Made by a program: the position numbers and the translations under genes. A stretch of DNA of 64,000 nucleotides from Rhizobium acidisoli (GTDB lineage: Bacteria; Pseudomonadota; Alphaproteobacteria; Rhizobiales; Rhizobiaceae). Shown piece by piece: positions 36,407 to 45,594 of this stretch. Position 1 is the stretch's first letter; every line of letters starts with the position of its first letter. The notes below the pieces were generated by a model, which was not told the origin of the DNA, did no database searches, and saw nothing but the letters and a program-made list of their open reading frames with translations. The DNA is taken from positions 1,984,001-2,048,000 of the forward strand of contig NZ_CP034998.1 of assembly GCF_002531755.2 (NCBI RefSeq), read 5' to 3'.

Positions 36407-36940
36407 TCAGCCGCCGGCTATCGACAGCCGTCCTCTATCGGCGAGCGCGTCCGCGCGCTCGTTGCCGACAACCCCCGAATGCCCCTTGCACCAGGCAATG
36501 GTCACCAGGGCGTTTTGTGATAGCTGAAGATCGACCGCTTTCCAGAGCTCCGCATTGTCGATCGTTCGCCTTCGGCCCTGTCCATTCGGGCTGCTCTTCT
36601 TCCAGCCGTTATTCTTCCAGATATGTCGCCGGCTGTTGCAGCCTTTGACGGCATAGATGGAATCGGACCAGATGATCGCGGCTTCGCCCGCTGTTTGGCT
36701 ATTGATCCACATGGCTGCCCTGAGAACGGCGGTCAATTCCATGGAATTATTGCTGGAATCTTCAGCGCCACCGAAGCCGGAGGCGATTTCCACCGCATCG
36801 CGATAAGCGACAAACGACCAGCCTCCATGCCCGGAACCGGGCTCATAACAACCGTCCGCGAAGAGGTGCAGCCCCAGTTGGGATTCTGGTACGCCTGATG
36901 CCGGTGCGGAGGGTCGGATGTCATCGGGAATGCCTGTCAT
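36407..36940 (-). CDS. rnhA: ribonuclease HI
   Basis: A 177-residue nuclease that cuts RNA in RNA-DNA hybrids. The catalytic acidic residues can be placed: Asp in LFADGCYEPGSGHGG, Glu in NNSMELTAVLRA, Asp in IIWSDSIYAVKG and Asp in NERADALADRG, plus the His loop WCKGHSGVVGN. The insertion HIWKNNGWKKSSPNGQG is the basic protrusion of bacterial RNase HI. About 25 residues longer than E. coli RNase HI, at the N-terminus. I start at ATG 36940; the frame stays open much further but that part is antisense to the divergent gene. Confidence 0.92.
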   Translation of the reverse strand: MTGIPDDIRPSAPASGVPESQLGLHLFADGCYEPGSGHGGWSFVAYRDAVEIASGFGGAEDSSNNSMELTAVLRAAMWINSQTAGEAAIIWSDSIYAVKGCNSRRHIWKNNGWKKSSPNGQGRRRTIDNAELWKAVDLQLSQNALVTIAWCKGHSGVVGNERADALADRGRLSIAGG

Positions 36941-37094
36941 TTTTACCGGGGTCTCGGGCGATTGCTGGATAAGATCGCGAAAATACGCTAGGATTTTCTT
37001 TGAGCTTATTAAGAGAAATAGATTAAGAGGAAGCGCGCGGCGAGGTGATGTCGCATTCGCCCCACCGACCGTTTGCTCATTCCGGGACGACGCC

Positions 37095-38186
37095 GTGAAA
37101 CGCCGAAACCTGTCTCTTGCCCTTCTCCTCGCCTTCGCAGCGCCCGCCGCTGCGCAGACCAGCGCCATCTGCGAGGACCTGCGCGGCCGTCTCGCCGACC
37201 TGCCGCGATTGATCGGCAATGGCAACGGCCCGGAAGCCCGGCAATATTCCAACGCCATGGCCGAGCAGAACCTCGAGCTGCGCAAGGTTCGCAACGACCT
37301 GCGCAGTTACGGCTGCACCTCAGGCAGCATGGTGGTGATCGGCGGCGAAAATGCCGATTATTGCGCCGAGCTCTCGCAGGCCGAAACCCGGATGATCGAC
37401 AATATCGGCTATCTCCAGGACCGCCGCAACGAACTAGCCGGCCGGAACGGCGCCGATGACGCCCGCCGCGAACTGATGGCCGCGCTCGACCAGAACGGCT
37501 GCAACAGCGACAATTTCTACGCCCCCTCCGAGCGCAGCGCCAACGACCCCGCCCCGAGCATCGAGGAACAGGCGATGCGCTCCGATACCTTCATACCGCT
37601 CGGCGGCGGCCAAGACGTTGATCCGCGTTACGGTCTGCCACGGGCCGATATGCTCTCGCCGGTCAGCACCATCTGCGTGCGCAGCTGCGACGGCGGTTTC
37701 TTCCCGATCAGCTCGAACGCCACGTCGGTCGATTTCGGCCGCGATGCCCAGACTTGCGCCAAGATGTGCCCCGGCATCGAGACCCAGCTTTTCTATCGCG
37801 ACGTGACGAGCACGGAAGCCTCGAACATGATCTCGGTCGCAACCGGCACGCCCTACAGCGCCATGAAGAACGCCTTCGCCTACAAAAGCCGCGCGCCCGG
37901 CGAGAAAAACGCCTGCGCCTGCAATCTCACCGCCTATTACGACGAGATGCGCGGCAAGCAGGCGATCAGCCAGCCGCCGCAGCAGGGATCGATCACCACC
38001 ATCCGGACCAATCCGCCGGTGAAGGATACAGCGGCAGCCGCCGCGCCGCAGCCATCGGTTCCGGAGCGTCCCTACGACCCCACGCAGAATAAGGTCCGCC
38101 AGGTCGGCCCGCAATTCCTCGCCGGCGACCAGGGCTCGATCGACCTTGCCAATCCTGCCGCACCTGGCCCCCAACCGCAGCAGTAG
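37095..38186 (+). CDS. DUF2865-domain secreted protein
   Basis: A 363-residue protein. I start at GTG 37095, giving a textbook signal peptide (KRRNLSLALLLAFAAPAAAQ). The mature part has a coiled N-terminal region with Cys residues (ICEDLRGRLADLPRLIG, LRSYGCTSGSM) and a DUF2865-type core with CVRSCDGGFFPIS, CAKMCPGIETQLFY and CACNLTAYY, rich in probable disulfides. The C-terminal tail is Pro/Gln-rich. DUF2865 proteins are common in rhizobia and have no assigned role. The upstream frame-open part overlaps rnhA and is rejected. Confidence 0.82.
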   Translation: MKRRNLSLALLLAFAAPAAAQTSAICEDLRGRLADLPRLIGNGNGPEARQYSNAMAEQNLELRKVRNDLRSYGCTSGSMVVIGGENADYCAELSQAETRMIDNIGYLQDRRNELAGRNGADDARRELMAALDQNGCNSDNFYAPSERSANDPAPSIEEQAMRSDTFIPLGGGQDVDPRYGLPRADMLSPVSTICVRSCDGGFFPISSNATSVDFGRDAQTCAKMCPGIETQLFYRDVTSTEASNMISVATGTPYSAMKNAFAYKSRAPGEKNACACNLTAYYDEMRGKQAISQPPQQGSITTIRTNPPVKDTAAAAAPQPSVPERPYDPTQNKVRQVGPQFLAGDQGSIDLANPAAPGPQPQQ

Positions 38187-38207
38187 CAGCCGCAGCAGCA
38201 GTGATCG

Positions 38208-38945
<738 letters not shown>

Positions 38946-38951
38946 CTATCT

Positions 38952-39112
38952 TGCCAGGCCGGTCTTCTGACTCGGCGTCACCCGTCTGCCGCAGCCTTCC
39001 CGGCGAAAACCAGTGGCATGATGAGCGGCAGACGTCAGCCTTACAGCGTTGGGCACGTTCCGGTCTTGCACCGGATTCCCGATTCTCCCGCTTGAAAAGC
39101 GGGCACCTGACG
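38952..39112 (-). promoter_or_regulatory. cobalamin (AdoCbl) riboswitch upstream of bluB
   Basis: Read on the minus strand, the conserved blocks appear in order: AGGTGCCCGC, a P-stem CGGGAATCCGGTGCAAGACC, CCCAACGCTGTAAGG, the B12 box GCCACTGG, CCGGGAAGGC, and GTCAGAAGACCGGCCTGGC at the 3' end. This matches the cobalamin riboswitch consensus closely. It ends about 55 bases before the bluB start, so control may be by translation as well as termination. Confidence 0.95.
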
Positions 39113-39278
39113 GCGCATCTATTTCAGCAAACCGGCCCTGCGGCAAGCGGCCTCATGCCGCATTCACCCGTATGTGACATCGATCGCGTGGACAGCTGCG
39201 CATCGCTGCCGTAGAAACGAACAGATCCCAACCGACGCCCGTGGCGCCGCAACTTTCCTCTTTGCACCCCGGTTGCCC

Positions 39279-40700
39279 GTGCCCCGCCTGACACCCATGA
39301 TCCTTGCGGTCGCCCTGTTCATGGAACAGATGGATTCGACCGTCATCGCCACCAGCCTGCCGGCGATCGCCGCCGATATCGGCACCTCGCCGATCGCGCT
39401 GAAGCTTGCTGTCACCAGCTATCTCGTGGCGCTGGCGATCTTCATCCCGATCAGCGGCTGGATGTCCGATCGTTTCGGCGCGCGCAACATCTTCCGTTTG
39501 GCGATCTTCGTCTTCATGATCGGCTCGGTCGCCTGCGCCTTTTCCAATTCGATCGCGGCCTTCGTCGTCTCGCGCCTGATCCAGGGCGCCGGCGGCTCGA
39601 TGATGACGCCGGTCAGCCGCCTGCTGCTGGTCCGGGGAACGCCGCGCCACGAACTCGTCGATGCCATGGCCTGGCTCACCATTCCCGCACTGATCGGCCC
39701 GATCATGGGGCCGCCGATCGGCGGTTTCCTCACCACCTATCTCAGCTGGCACTGGATCTTCTGGATCAATGTCCCGATCGGCGTGCTCGGCATCTTCCTC
39801 GTCACGCGTTTCCTGCCGGCGGTCGAGCCGCGCAGTCCGCGGCCGATGGATTTTCCGGGCTTCTTCCTTTGCGGCATCGGCTTTTCCGGCTTCGTTTTCG
39901 GCCTGTCGGTGATCAGCCTGCCGGCCGTGCCCGTCATCTACGGCTATGTCACGGTGGCCGTCGGCATCCTTGCCGGCCTCCTCTATCTCCTGCATGCCCG
40001 CCGCACGCCCTATCCGCTGCTCGATCCGAAAATGTTCCGTTACCCGATGTTCCGGGCGGCGATCCTCGGCGCCTCGAATTTCCGCATGGGGCTCGGCGCC
40101 CTGCCCTTTCTGATGCCGCTGATGCTCCAGCTCGGCTTCGGCCTGACGCCGCTGCAATCGGGCTCAGTCACCTTCGTCAGCGCGCTCGGCTCCATGGGGT
40201 CGAAATTTGCCGCCTCGCGCACCTTCAATGCCTTCGGCTTCCGTACCGTCATATCGATCACCACCTTGCTGGCGGCAATCTGCCTCGGCATCAACGGCTT
40301 CTTCACCGCTGAAACGCCGCTGCCGCTGATCATGGCCTGCCTGCTGATCGGCGGCCTTTTCCGCTCAATGGCCTTTTCGGGCGTCAACGCCATGGCCTTC
40401 GGCGATGTCGATGATGCCGACAGCAGCCAGGCGACCGCGATCAACGCCGTTGCCCAGCGTATCTCCATGGCGATGGGCGTGGCGATCGCCGGCGGCATCC
40501 TCGAAATTTCGAGCAGCTTTCACGGAGGCAGGCTGCTGGTCTCGGATTTTCACACCGCCTTCTTCAGCGTCTCGGCGATTTCGGCGCTCGCCTGCATCAC
40601 CTTCCTGCGCCTGCCGCGCGATGCCGGCGCCGAATTGACCACGCGCCGCCGCAAACGCCACCAGCCCGAGCCCGAAGAGGCGATCGCGGAAAACAGCTGA
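39279..40700 (+). CDS. MFS transporter, DHA2 (EmrB/QacA) family
   Basis: An inner-membrane drug:H+ antiporter-type protein of about 473 residues with roughly 14 hydrophobic helices. Motif A is GWMSDRFGARNIFR; motif D1-like MEQMDSTVIATSLPAIA lies in helix 1; motif C-like GLLIG/GPIMGPPIGGFL lies in helix 5. The start is uncertain: GTG 39279 gives MPRLTPMILAV, which best fits the family, while the frame is open to a GTG at 39174. Divergent from bluB and its riboswitch, with no sign of sharing that control. Substrate unknown. Confidence 0.88.
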   Translation: MPRLTPMILAVALFMEQMDSTVIATSLPAIAADIGTSPIALKLAVTSYLVALAIFIPISGWMSDRFGARNIFRLAIFVFMIGSVACAFSNSIAAFVVSRLIQGAGGSMMTPVSRLLLVRGTPRHELVDAMAWLTIPALIGPIMGPPIGGFLTTYLSWHWIFWINVPIGVLGIFLVTRFLPAVEPRSPRPMDFPGFFLCGIGFSGFVFGLSVISLPAVPVIYGYVTVAVGILAGLLYLLHARRTPYPLLDPKMFRYPMFRAAILGASNFRMGLGALPFLMPLMLQLGFGLTPLQSGSVTFVSALGSMGSKFAASRTFNAFGFRTVISITTLLAAICLGINGFFTAETPLPLIMACLLIGGLFRSMAFSGVNAMAFGDVDDADSSQATAINAVAQRISMAMGVAIAGGILEISSSFHGGRLLVSDFHTAFFSVSAISALACITFLRLPRDAGAELTTRRRKRHQPEPEEAIAENS

Positions 40701-40931
40701 TCAAGCCAAATCGCCCGGCCGGGACGGCGGCGAAATCAGGCGCGTGTGCTCCGGCATCCCATTCTACTTTATGATTTATTCACACATCAAAGACACACTG
40801 CGTCTGCGCGTTTTGGGTCGCTATCAGGACATGGGCATGAGCGCTCGTGATGTGACCGTCAGCGTGGATGCCCGTGTTGATACGCCGGTCGGGAACAGAT
40901 CCGACTGAGCCGCAATTCCAGGCCCCGCGGA

Positions 40932-42806
40932 ATGTTCCAATTTTTGAAAACGATGCCTCTGACAGCCAAGCTGGCGGCGATTATCGTGACCGTCAACCTT
41001 TGCGGCATCTCCGCCTTTGCCACTTACACCTGGATGTACGAAACCAAGGCGTTGATCGATGGCGCCAAGGCCAACTGGTCCAAAGATGCGGAGCAGTTTG
41101 CGTCTCTGGCCGCCGGCGGCGTGAAATGGGGCAAGGCGAATGCTGTGCGCGAGGCCTATTCGCTCTATCGCGACGACCCCTCGCTTGATCTTGTGCAGTT
41201 TGCCGCCTTCAACGCCGAACCTGCCGCCGTTGATACATGGACACGCGACGGCATCAGCGGTTTGCCGGCACCTGCCGATCTGGCAAAGAGCCTCAGCGCC
41301 AAGCCTGAGAAAACGACGATCGATGACAGCGGAATATCTGCCGGCGTTGTGACGATCATTGCGCCGCTTCCGCTGGATAAATCGGGCAAGGCGACCGGTT
41401 ACGTCGTAACCAATTGGTCGGTCGAAAAAATCGCGGCCGAAGTCAAGCAGAAGGTCCTGATTTCGCTGCTGACGCAGTTCGTCATCACCGCCCTCGCCGT
41501 TGTCGCCTTCCTTCTAGCCATGCGTAGCCTCGTCGGCCGCCCCCTCCGGGTTCTCAGCGAACGGATCAGCGCGTTGCAGAAGGGTGATCTGGCCTCTCCC
41601 GTCACCTACAGGGAAAATGGCGACGAGATCGGTTTTCTCGCACGTGCCTTGGAAGTTTTCCGCAACGAGGCGATTGCCAAGGTTGAAAGAGAGCAGGCCG
41701 CGGCCGAGCAGAGCGCCTCATTCGATGCCGAACGGGCGCGTAACGCCTCCTTGACGGAGGAAGCCAGCAACGCTCAGCGGCTGGTCATGACAGCGCTCGC
41801 AAATGAATTGGAAAAGCTCGCCGCCGGCGACTTCTCGATCCACCTCGCCGATCTCGGCCCCGAATTCGATAAACTGCGGCAGGATTTCAACCGCATGGTC
41901 GAAGCGGTTGCCGCCGCATTGACCGAGATCAAGATCGCTTCCGTCGCGGTTGAAGGCGGGTCGAGCGAGCTTGCCTCCTCCGCCGATCAGCTCGCCAAGC
42001 GGACAGAGCAGCAGGCGGCAGCCTTGGAACAGACCGCAGCAGCACTGGACGAGGTGACCACCACAGTCAGAACGTCGTCACAGCGGGCCGAGAGTGCCGG
42101 AAAGCTGGTCGAGGAAACGAAGCGCAGCGCCCATGTCTCGGCGACGGTGGTACGCGACGCGATCGGGGCGATGGACCGGATCCAGACCTCGTCGAGCCAG
42201 ATCGGCCGCATCATCGGTGTCATCGATGAAATCGCGTTCCAGACGAACCTGCTTGCGCTGAACGCCGGTGTCGAGGCGGCGCGTGCCGGCGAAGCCGGCA
42301 AGGGTTTTGCGGTCGTCGCGCAGGAAGTGCGCGAACTCGCGCAACGGTCCGCCAATGCGGCAAAGGAAATCAAGAACCTGATCAGCGTCTCCGGCCAGGA
42401 AGTGGCAGCCGGCGTCGGGCTGGTGAACGAAACCGGCGATGCCCTCTTGAAGATCGAGGAGCAGATCAACCGCATCAGCGACAGCATCGCCTCGATTGTC
42501 CATTCTTATCGCGAACAGGCGACCGGCCTGCAGGAAATCAATGGCGCCATCAATCAGATGGATCAGGCCACACAGCAGAACGCTGCCATGGTCGAAGAGA
42601 CCAACGCGGCATGCCAGGAGCTGCGCACACAGGGACGCCTTCTGCAGGATTCGGCCGGCAGGTTCACTGTCGCAGCCTCCGCCGCCAGCCAGCCCAAAGC
42701 TACTCAACCCGTTCGTCAATCTCGCCCGGAACAGAGAGTATTTTCGCAGCGCCATGCGGGCAACACCGCCATCGCCGCTTCTCCCGATGCCTGGGAAGAG
42801 TTCTGA
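40932..42806 (+). CDS. methyl-accepting chemotaxis protein
   Basis: A 624-residue transmembrane chemoreceptor. TM1 (about 10-33) and TM2 (about 172-196) flank a periplasmic sensor of about 140 residues. HAMP follows (SLVGRPLRVLSERISALQKGDL), and a second HAMP-like stretch lies near 295-340 (LEKLAAGDFSIHLADLGPEFDKL). The kinase-control tip is conserved: IDEIAFQTNLLALNAGVEAARAGEAGKGFAVVAQEVR. The C-terminus DAWEEF is an xWxxF pentapeptide like that which tethers CheR/CheB. It is followed after 61 bp by a secreted Cache-like protein, probably in the same transcript. Confidence 0.94.
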   Translation: MFQFLKTMPLTAKLAAIIVTVNLCGISAFATYTWMYETKALIDGAKANWSKDAEQFASLAAGGVKWGKANAVREAYSLYRDDPSLDLVQFAAFNAEPAAVDTWTRDGISGLPAPADLAKSLSAKPEKTTIDDSGISAGVVTIIAPLPLDKSGKATGYVVTNWSVEKIAAEVKQKVLISLLTQFVITALAVVAFLLAMRSLVGRPLRVLSERISALQKGDLASPVTYRENGDEIGFLARALEVFRNEAIAKVEREQAAAEQSASFDAERARNASLTEEASNAQRLVMTALANELEKLAAGDFSIHLADLGPEFDKLRQDFNRMVEAVAAALTEIKIASVAVEGGSSELASSADQLAKRTEQQAAALEQTAAALDEVTTTVRTSSQRAESAGKLVEETKRSAHVSATVVRDAIGAMDRIQTSSSQIGRIIGVIDEIAFQTNLLALNAGVEAARAGEAGKGFAVVAQEVRELAQRSANAAKEIKNLISVSGQEVAAGVGLVNETGDALLKIEEQINRISDSIASIVHSYREQATGLQEINGAINQMDQATQQNAAMVEETNAACQELRTQGRLLQDSAGRFTVAASAASQPKATQPVRQSRPEQRVFSQRHAGNTAIAASPDAWEEF

Positions 42807-42867
42807 CGCCAACTTCACTCGATAAGCTTTCAATCCTCAACACCCCAAAATCGGGAAGGGAACAATT

Positions 42868-43449
42868 ATGAAGAAAGTCGTGACCGCATTTCTTTTGGCC
42901 TGCACCGCAGTCGCCGTGCCCATGGGCGTATCCATGGCACAGGATGCGAAGCTCGCCCCGATCTCCGACTACGTGACAAGCGACATAAAGCCCTGGCTGA
43001 ACGATCCGGTCATCATCGAAGCCATCAAGGCGCAGAATGCCGCAAACGCCAATCTGGGCCAGGCCGATATCGACGCCCTCGACAAGAAGTGGCGCGCCGA
43101 GGTCGATGGTTCCGACCATTCGATGATCGACGGCGTGCTCGGCAATGCACTGTCGAAATTCCTTCAGGAAAAGAAGGCTGCCTCCAATGGCAAGATTGCC
43201 GAGATCTTCGTCATGGATGCAAAGGGGCTGAATGTCGGCCAAAGCGACCCCACCTCCGACTACTGGCAGGGCGACGAAGGCAAGTTCCAGAAATCCTTTG
43301 GTGCCGGCAAGGACGCCGTCTTCGTCGATGAGATTGAAAAGGACGAATCGACCCAGGCGCTGCAGTCGCAGGCAAGCGTCACGATTTCCGACGACAAGGG
43401 AACGCCGATCGGCGCCATCACCGTCGGTGTGAACGTCGACGCTCTCTGA
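42868..43449 (+). CDS. secreted single-Cache/PDC-like sensor protein
   Basis: A 193-residue protein with a signal peptide (KVVTAFLLACTAVAVPMGVSMAQ) and no other membrane segment. The mature domain shows Cache-fold hallmarks: a long N-terminal helix (VIIEAIKAQNAANANLG), then KIAEIFVMDAKGLNVGQSDPTSDYWQGDEGKF, then VTISDDKGTPIGAITVGVNVD. These strand pairs are what ligand-binding PDC domains of chemoreceptors look like, here detached and periplasmic. Good ribosome site (GGGAAGGGAAC). It directly follows the chemoreceptor gene. Ligand unknown. Confidence 0.75.
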   Translation: MKKVVTAFLLACTAVAVPMGVSMAQDAKLAPISDYVTSDIKPWLNDPVIIEAIKAQNAANANLGQADIDALDKKWRAEVDGSDHSMIDGVLGNALSKFLQEKKAASNGKIAEIFVMDAKGLNVGQSDPTSDYWQGDEGKFQKSFGAGKDAVFVDEIEKDESTQALQSQASVTISDDKGTPIGAITVGVNVDAL

Positions 43450-43462
43450 TCTCAGCCTGCTT

Positions 43463-43497
43463 ATATCGCCCAGAAGCCGCGCGCTTTTGGGCGATAT
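43463..43497 (+). terminator. hairpin terminator after the Cache-like gene
   Basis: A perfect 10-bp inverted repeat ATATCGCCCA (43463-43472) / TGGGCGATAT (43488-43497). The following T-run is weak (GCTTTG), so it may be a processed or Rho-assisted end. Confidence 0.6.
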
Positions 43498-43561
43498 GCT
43501 TTGTGGCCCTGCCGGAAGAGTGCCACGCCCGAGCGCCTGGCTTTTAAACCGCAAATTCTGC

Positions 43562-43590
43562 GTGACAAAATGCAGCCGCGACGCTACACA
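43562..43590 (+). promoter_or_regulatory. candidate promoter placing the transcript start at the leader-peptide ATG
   Basis: GTGACA (43562-43567) and TACACA (43585-43590) with a 17-bp spacer. The -35 matches TTGACA at five positions; the -10 is weak. Initiation about seven bases on would coincide with the ATG at 43597, giving a leaderless mRNA as for rhizobial trpL. Inference only. Confidence 0.35.
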
Positions 43591-43596
43591 CGCCCG

Positions 43597-43671
43597 ATGT
43601 CGACCACTTCGATCTACGCCTCGCGATTTTATTGGTACCGCTGCTCCCAGCGGATGCGGGTCTATGCGTAA
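43597..43671 (+). CDS. putative aromatic leader peptide (attenuator peptide) of the class I DAHP synthase gene
   Basis: A 24-codon ORF whose codons 11-14 are TTT TAT TGG TAC (Phe-Tyr-Trp-Tyr), with two more Tyr codons. No Shine-Dalgarno sequence precedes it, which fits leaderless translation; an in-frame ATG at 43570 could add nine residues. The aromatic run is directly followed by a hairpin segment (43638-43643), the geometry needed for ribosome stalling to change RNA folding. The peptide itself is not expected to have a function. Confidence 0.6.
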   Translation: MSTTSIYASRFYWYRCSQRMRVYA

Positions 43672-43727
43672 CTGAAGTTGACGCGACGACAACCCGAACA
43701 GCCGCTAGTCTACCTGGCGGCGTTTTT
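43638..43727 (+). promoter_or_regulatory. putative ribosome-mediated attenuator upstream of the class I DAHP synthase gene
   Basis: Four segments are visible: 1 = CCGCTG (43638-43643), 2 = CAGCGG (43648-43653), 3 = GCCGCTAG (43701-43708), 4 = CTGGCGGC (43714-43721). Segments 1:2 form a perfect 6-bp hairpin. Segments 3:4 form an 8-bp hairpin (one G-T pair) followed by GTTTTTG: an intrinsic terminator 35 bp before the gene. Segments 2 and 3 can pair over AGCGG/CCGCT, giving an antiterminator. Stalling at Phe-Tyr-Trp-Tyr would cover segment 1 and free 2 to pair with 3. Confidence 0.7.
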
Positions 43728-43761
43728 GTTCCGCACGGTATGACCAAACAGGAGCCATACC

Positions 43762-44829
43762 GTGTCCGATACCATTGACGATCTCCGTATCCTTGAGATC
43801 ATCCCGCTGACCAAACCCGCCGATATCATTGCGGAAATCCCCCGAACTGTTGCCGTCAGCGAGACGGTGACCAGCAACCGCCATGCGATCCATAAGATTC
43901 TCGAGGAAGAAGACGACCGCCTGATCGTCGTCATCGGCCCTTGCTCCATCCATGATCCTGCTGCGGCACGCGAATATGCCGAGCGGTTGGCGGAACAGCG
44001 GCAGCGTTTCTCCAGCGATCTCGAAATCGTCATGCGCGTCTATTTCGAAAAGCCCCGCACCACGGTCGGCTGGAAGGGCTTGATGAACGACCCGCATCTC
44101 GATGGCAGCTACCGCATCGAGGAAGGGCTTCGGATTGCCAGGCGCCTGCTGCTCGACGTCAATGCGATGGGCCTGCCCGCCGGCGTCGAATTCCTCGACA
44201 CGATCACGCCGCAATACATTGCCGATCTGGTGAGCTGGGGCGCGATCGGCGCGCGCACAACCGAAAGCCAGATCCACCGGCAGCTCGCCTCCGGCCTTTC
44301 CTGCCCGATCGGTTTCAAGAACGGCACCGACGGCGGCGCACGCGTGGCACTCGACGCCATCCTTGCCGCCTCGCAGCCGCATCACTTCCCGGCCGTCACC
44401 AAGGACGGACAGGCTGGCATCGCCTCGACGACCGGCAATGAGGACTGCCACATCATTCTGCGCGGCGGCAAACAGCCGAACTACGAAGCGGCCGATGTCG
44501 AAGCGGTCACGGCCGAGGCCGTCAAGCTCGGCCTGACCCCGCGCATCCTCATCGACGCCAGCCATGCCAATAGCGGCAAGGATCCGATGAACCAGCCGCG
44601 CGTCGTCAAATCCGTGGCCGCGCAGATCGCCGCCGGAAACCATCACATCAAGGGCATGATGATCGAGAGCAACCTCGTCGCCGGCCGCCAGGATCTCGTG
44701 CCCGGCAAACCGCTGGTCTACGGCCAGTCCATCACCGACGGCTGCATCGACTGGGACATGTCGGTGGCGACCCTGGAAGACCTGGCGCAGTCTGCCCGCG
44801 CCCGGCGCAAGGCAGCCGTCGCAGCCTGA
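43762..44829 (+). CDS. 3-deoxy-7-phosphoheptulonate synthase, class I (AroF/G/H type)
   Basis: A 355-residue enzyme condensing phosphoenolpyruvate and erythrose 4-phosphate, the entry into aromatic amino acid synthesis. Motifs: VVIGPCSIHDPAAAREYA, MRVYFEKPRTTVGWKG, GLPAGVEFLDTITPQY, GARTTESQIHRQLASGLS, GFKNGTDGG, HIILRGGKQPNY, IDASHANSGKD and MIESNLVAGRQ. The start is GTG 43762 with AGGAG eight bases upstream. The N-terminal extension that carries the feedback site in E. coli isozymes is present. It is preceded by the attenuator-like leader, so tRNA charging may set expression. A class II isozyme lies at 51.9-53.3 kb. Confidence 0.95.
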   Translation: MSDTIDDLRILEIIPLTKPADIIAEIPRTVAVSETVTSNRHAIHKILEEEDDRLIVVIGPCSIHDPAAAREYAERLAEQRQRFSSDLEIVMRVYFEKPRTTVGWKGLMNDPHLDGSYRIEEGLRIARRLLLDVNAMGLPAGVEFLDTITPQYIADLVSWGAIGARTTESQIHRQLASGLSCPIGFKNGTDGGARVALDAILAASQPHHFPAVTKDGQAGIASTTGNEDCHIILRGGKQPNYEAADVEAVTAEAVKLGLTPRILIDASHANSGKDPMNQPRVVKSVAAQIAAGNHHIKGMMIESNLVAGRQDLVPGKPLVYGQSITDGCIDWDMSVATLEDLAQSARARRKAAVAA

Positions 44830-44845
44830 GCAGCACTATCAAGCG

Positions 44846-44868
44846 CGGCGGGCAGATATCCCGCCGCC
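44846..44868 (+). terminator. GC-rich hairpin after the class I DAHP synthase gene
   Basis: The stem GGCGGG / CCCGCC with loop CAGATAT lies about 20 bp after the stop. There is no T-run, so its role as a terminator is tentative. Confidence 0.5.
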
Positions 44869-44926
44869 CATTCACAGGTCAATCTTCGTCCAAAAGACGC
44901 AGGCCCTCATCGGTCCAGAAGCCGCC

Positions 44927-45085
44927 CTATGGCTCCGGTTTGACCAGACCAAAGGAAGCCAGCACTTCGACCGCGTCTTCGCCGGCACTCATGGACTTGT
45001 GAACCAGCCCGTTTCGTCCATCATCCATATACTGAAGACACTTGGAGGCCAGAGCTTTAAGGATCGCTCTTTCTTCAGGTGTCAT
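44927..45085 (-). CDS. small hypothetical protein
   Basis: A 52-residue protein from ATG 45085 (MTPEERAILKALASKCLQYM...), with GGGAAG about 12 bases upstream. A TTG start at 45112 would add nine residues. The composition (charged, helical, ending in GLVKPEP) looks like a genuine small protein, but I do not recognise a family. Confidence 0.5.
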   Translation of the reverse strand: MTPEERAILKALASKCLQYMDDGRNGLVHKSMSAGEDAVEVLASFGLVKPEP

Positions 45086-45193
45086 TGAAATTAAGCTTCC
45101 CTGCTCGGTCAAAACTTGAGACGGTGATTGTTAATACAATCTCGCCACCCACCACCCCGTCATCAATGTTGGCTCGATCGCGGTGAGGGCTTT

Positions 45194-45382
45194 TCACGAC
45201 GTGCGCCGGTGCAGGCACTTAGAGGCGACGACCATATTATAAGCGGTCACGGTTCGAATAGAGTCGAGATATTCATTCTCGTCATAAACGACGTCACCTA
45301 AAAACAGGAGCGCAATCTTGTCCTGTGACTGGAGCATAAGCTCCTCTTCCGGCGAAAGCGGCAGGTCATCGAAAAAGCTCAT
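45194..45382 (-). CDS. small hypothetical protein
   Basis: A 62-residue acidic protein (MSFFDDLPLSPEEELMLQS...). Its start overlaps the stop of the 71-residue upstream gene by 4 bp (ATGA), so the two form a coupled pair. Codon usage is less GC-biased than in neighbouring genes. No family recognised. Confidence 0.55.
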   Translation of the reverse strand: MSFFDDLPLSPEEELMLQSQDKIALLFLGDVVYDENEYLDSIRTVTAYNMVVASKCLHRRTS

Positions 45383-45594
45383 GGCATTATAGTTCCTGAA
45401 GTACGCTCGTTACCGCAAGCATATCTCATATCGTGCTGAATATAGAATTTGGCGATGGGAATCGCCATCTGATTTAAAGCCTGAGACTCTTGGTATTTTC
45501 CGAACAACCGCAGATACTCCACCGGAAACGCGGCAAAGAATAAAATAGGGCAGCAGGTTATGATGGCTAATGTCCCGAACAACACGGCGCGCAC
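45379..45594 (-). CDS. small hypothetical membrane or secreted protein
   Basis: A 71-residue protein with an N-terminal hydrophobic segment (MRAVLFGTLAIITCCPILFFAAF) that could be a membrane anchor or signal peptide; the rest is polar. It is upstream of, and translationally coupled to, the 62-residue gene. Lower GC than the surroundings suggests acquired DNA. Function unknown. Confidence 0.5.
   Translation of the reverse strand: MRAVLFGTLAIITCCPILFFAAFPVEYLRLFGKYQESQALNQMAIPIAKFYIQHDMRYACGNERTSGTIMP

Noticed and set aside
36941..37294. N-terminal extension of the RNase HI frame
   Set aside because: Arg-rich shadow of the divergent DUF2865 gene; the conserved RNase H domain begins well after ATG 36940.
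40771..40908. A 45-codon ORF before the chemoreceptor gene
   Set aside because: No ribosome site and no recognisable sequence; probably part of the chemoreceptor's upstream region.
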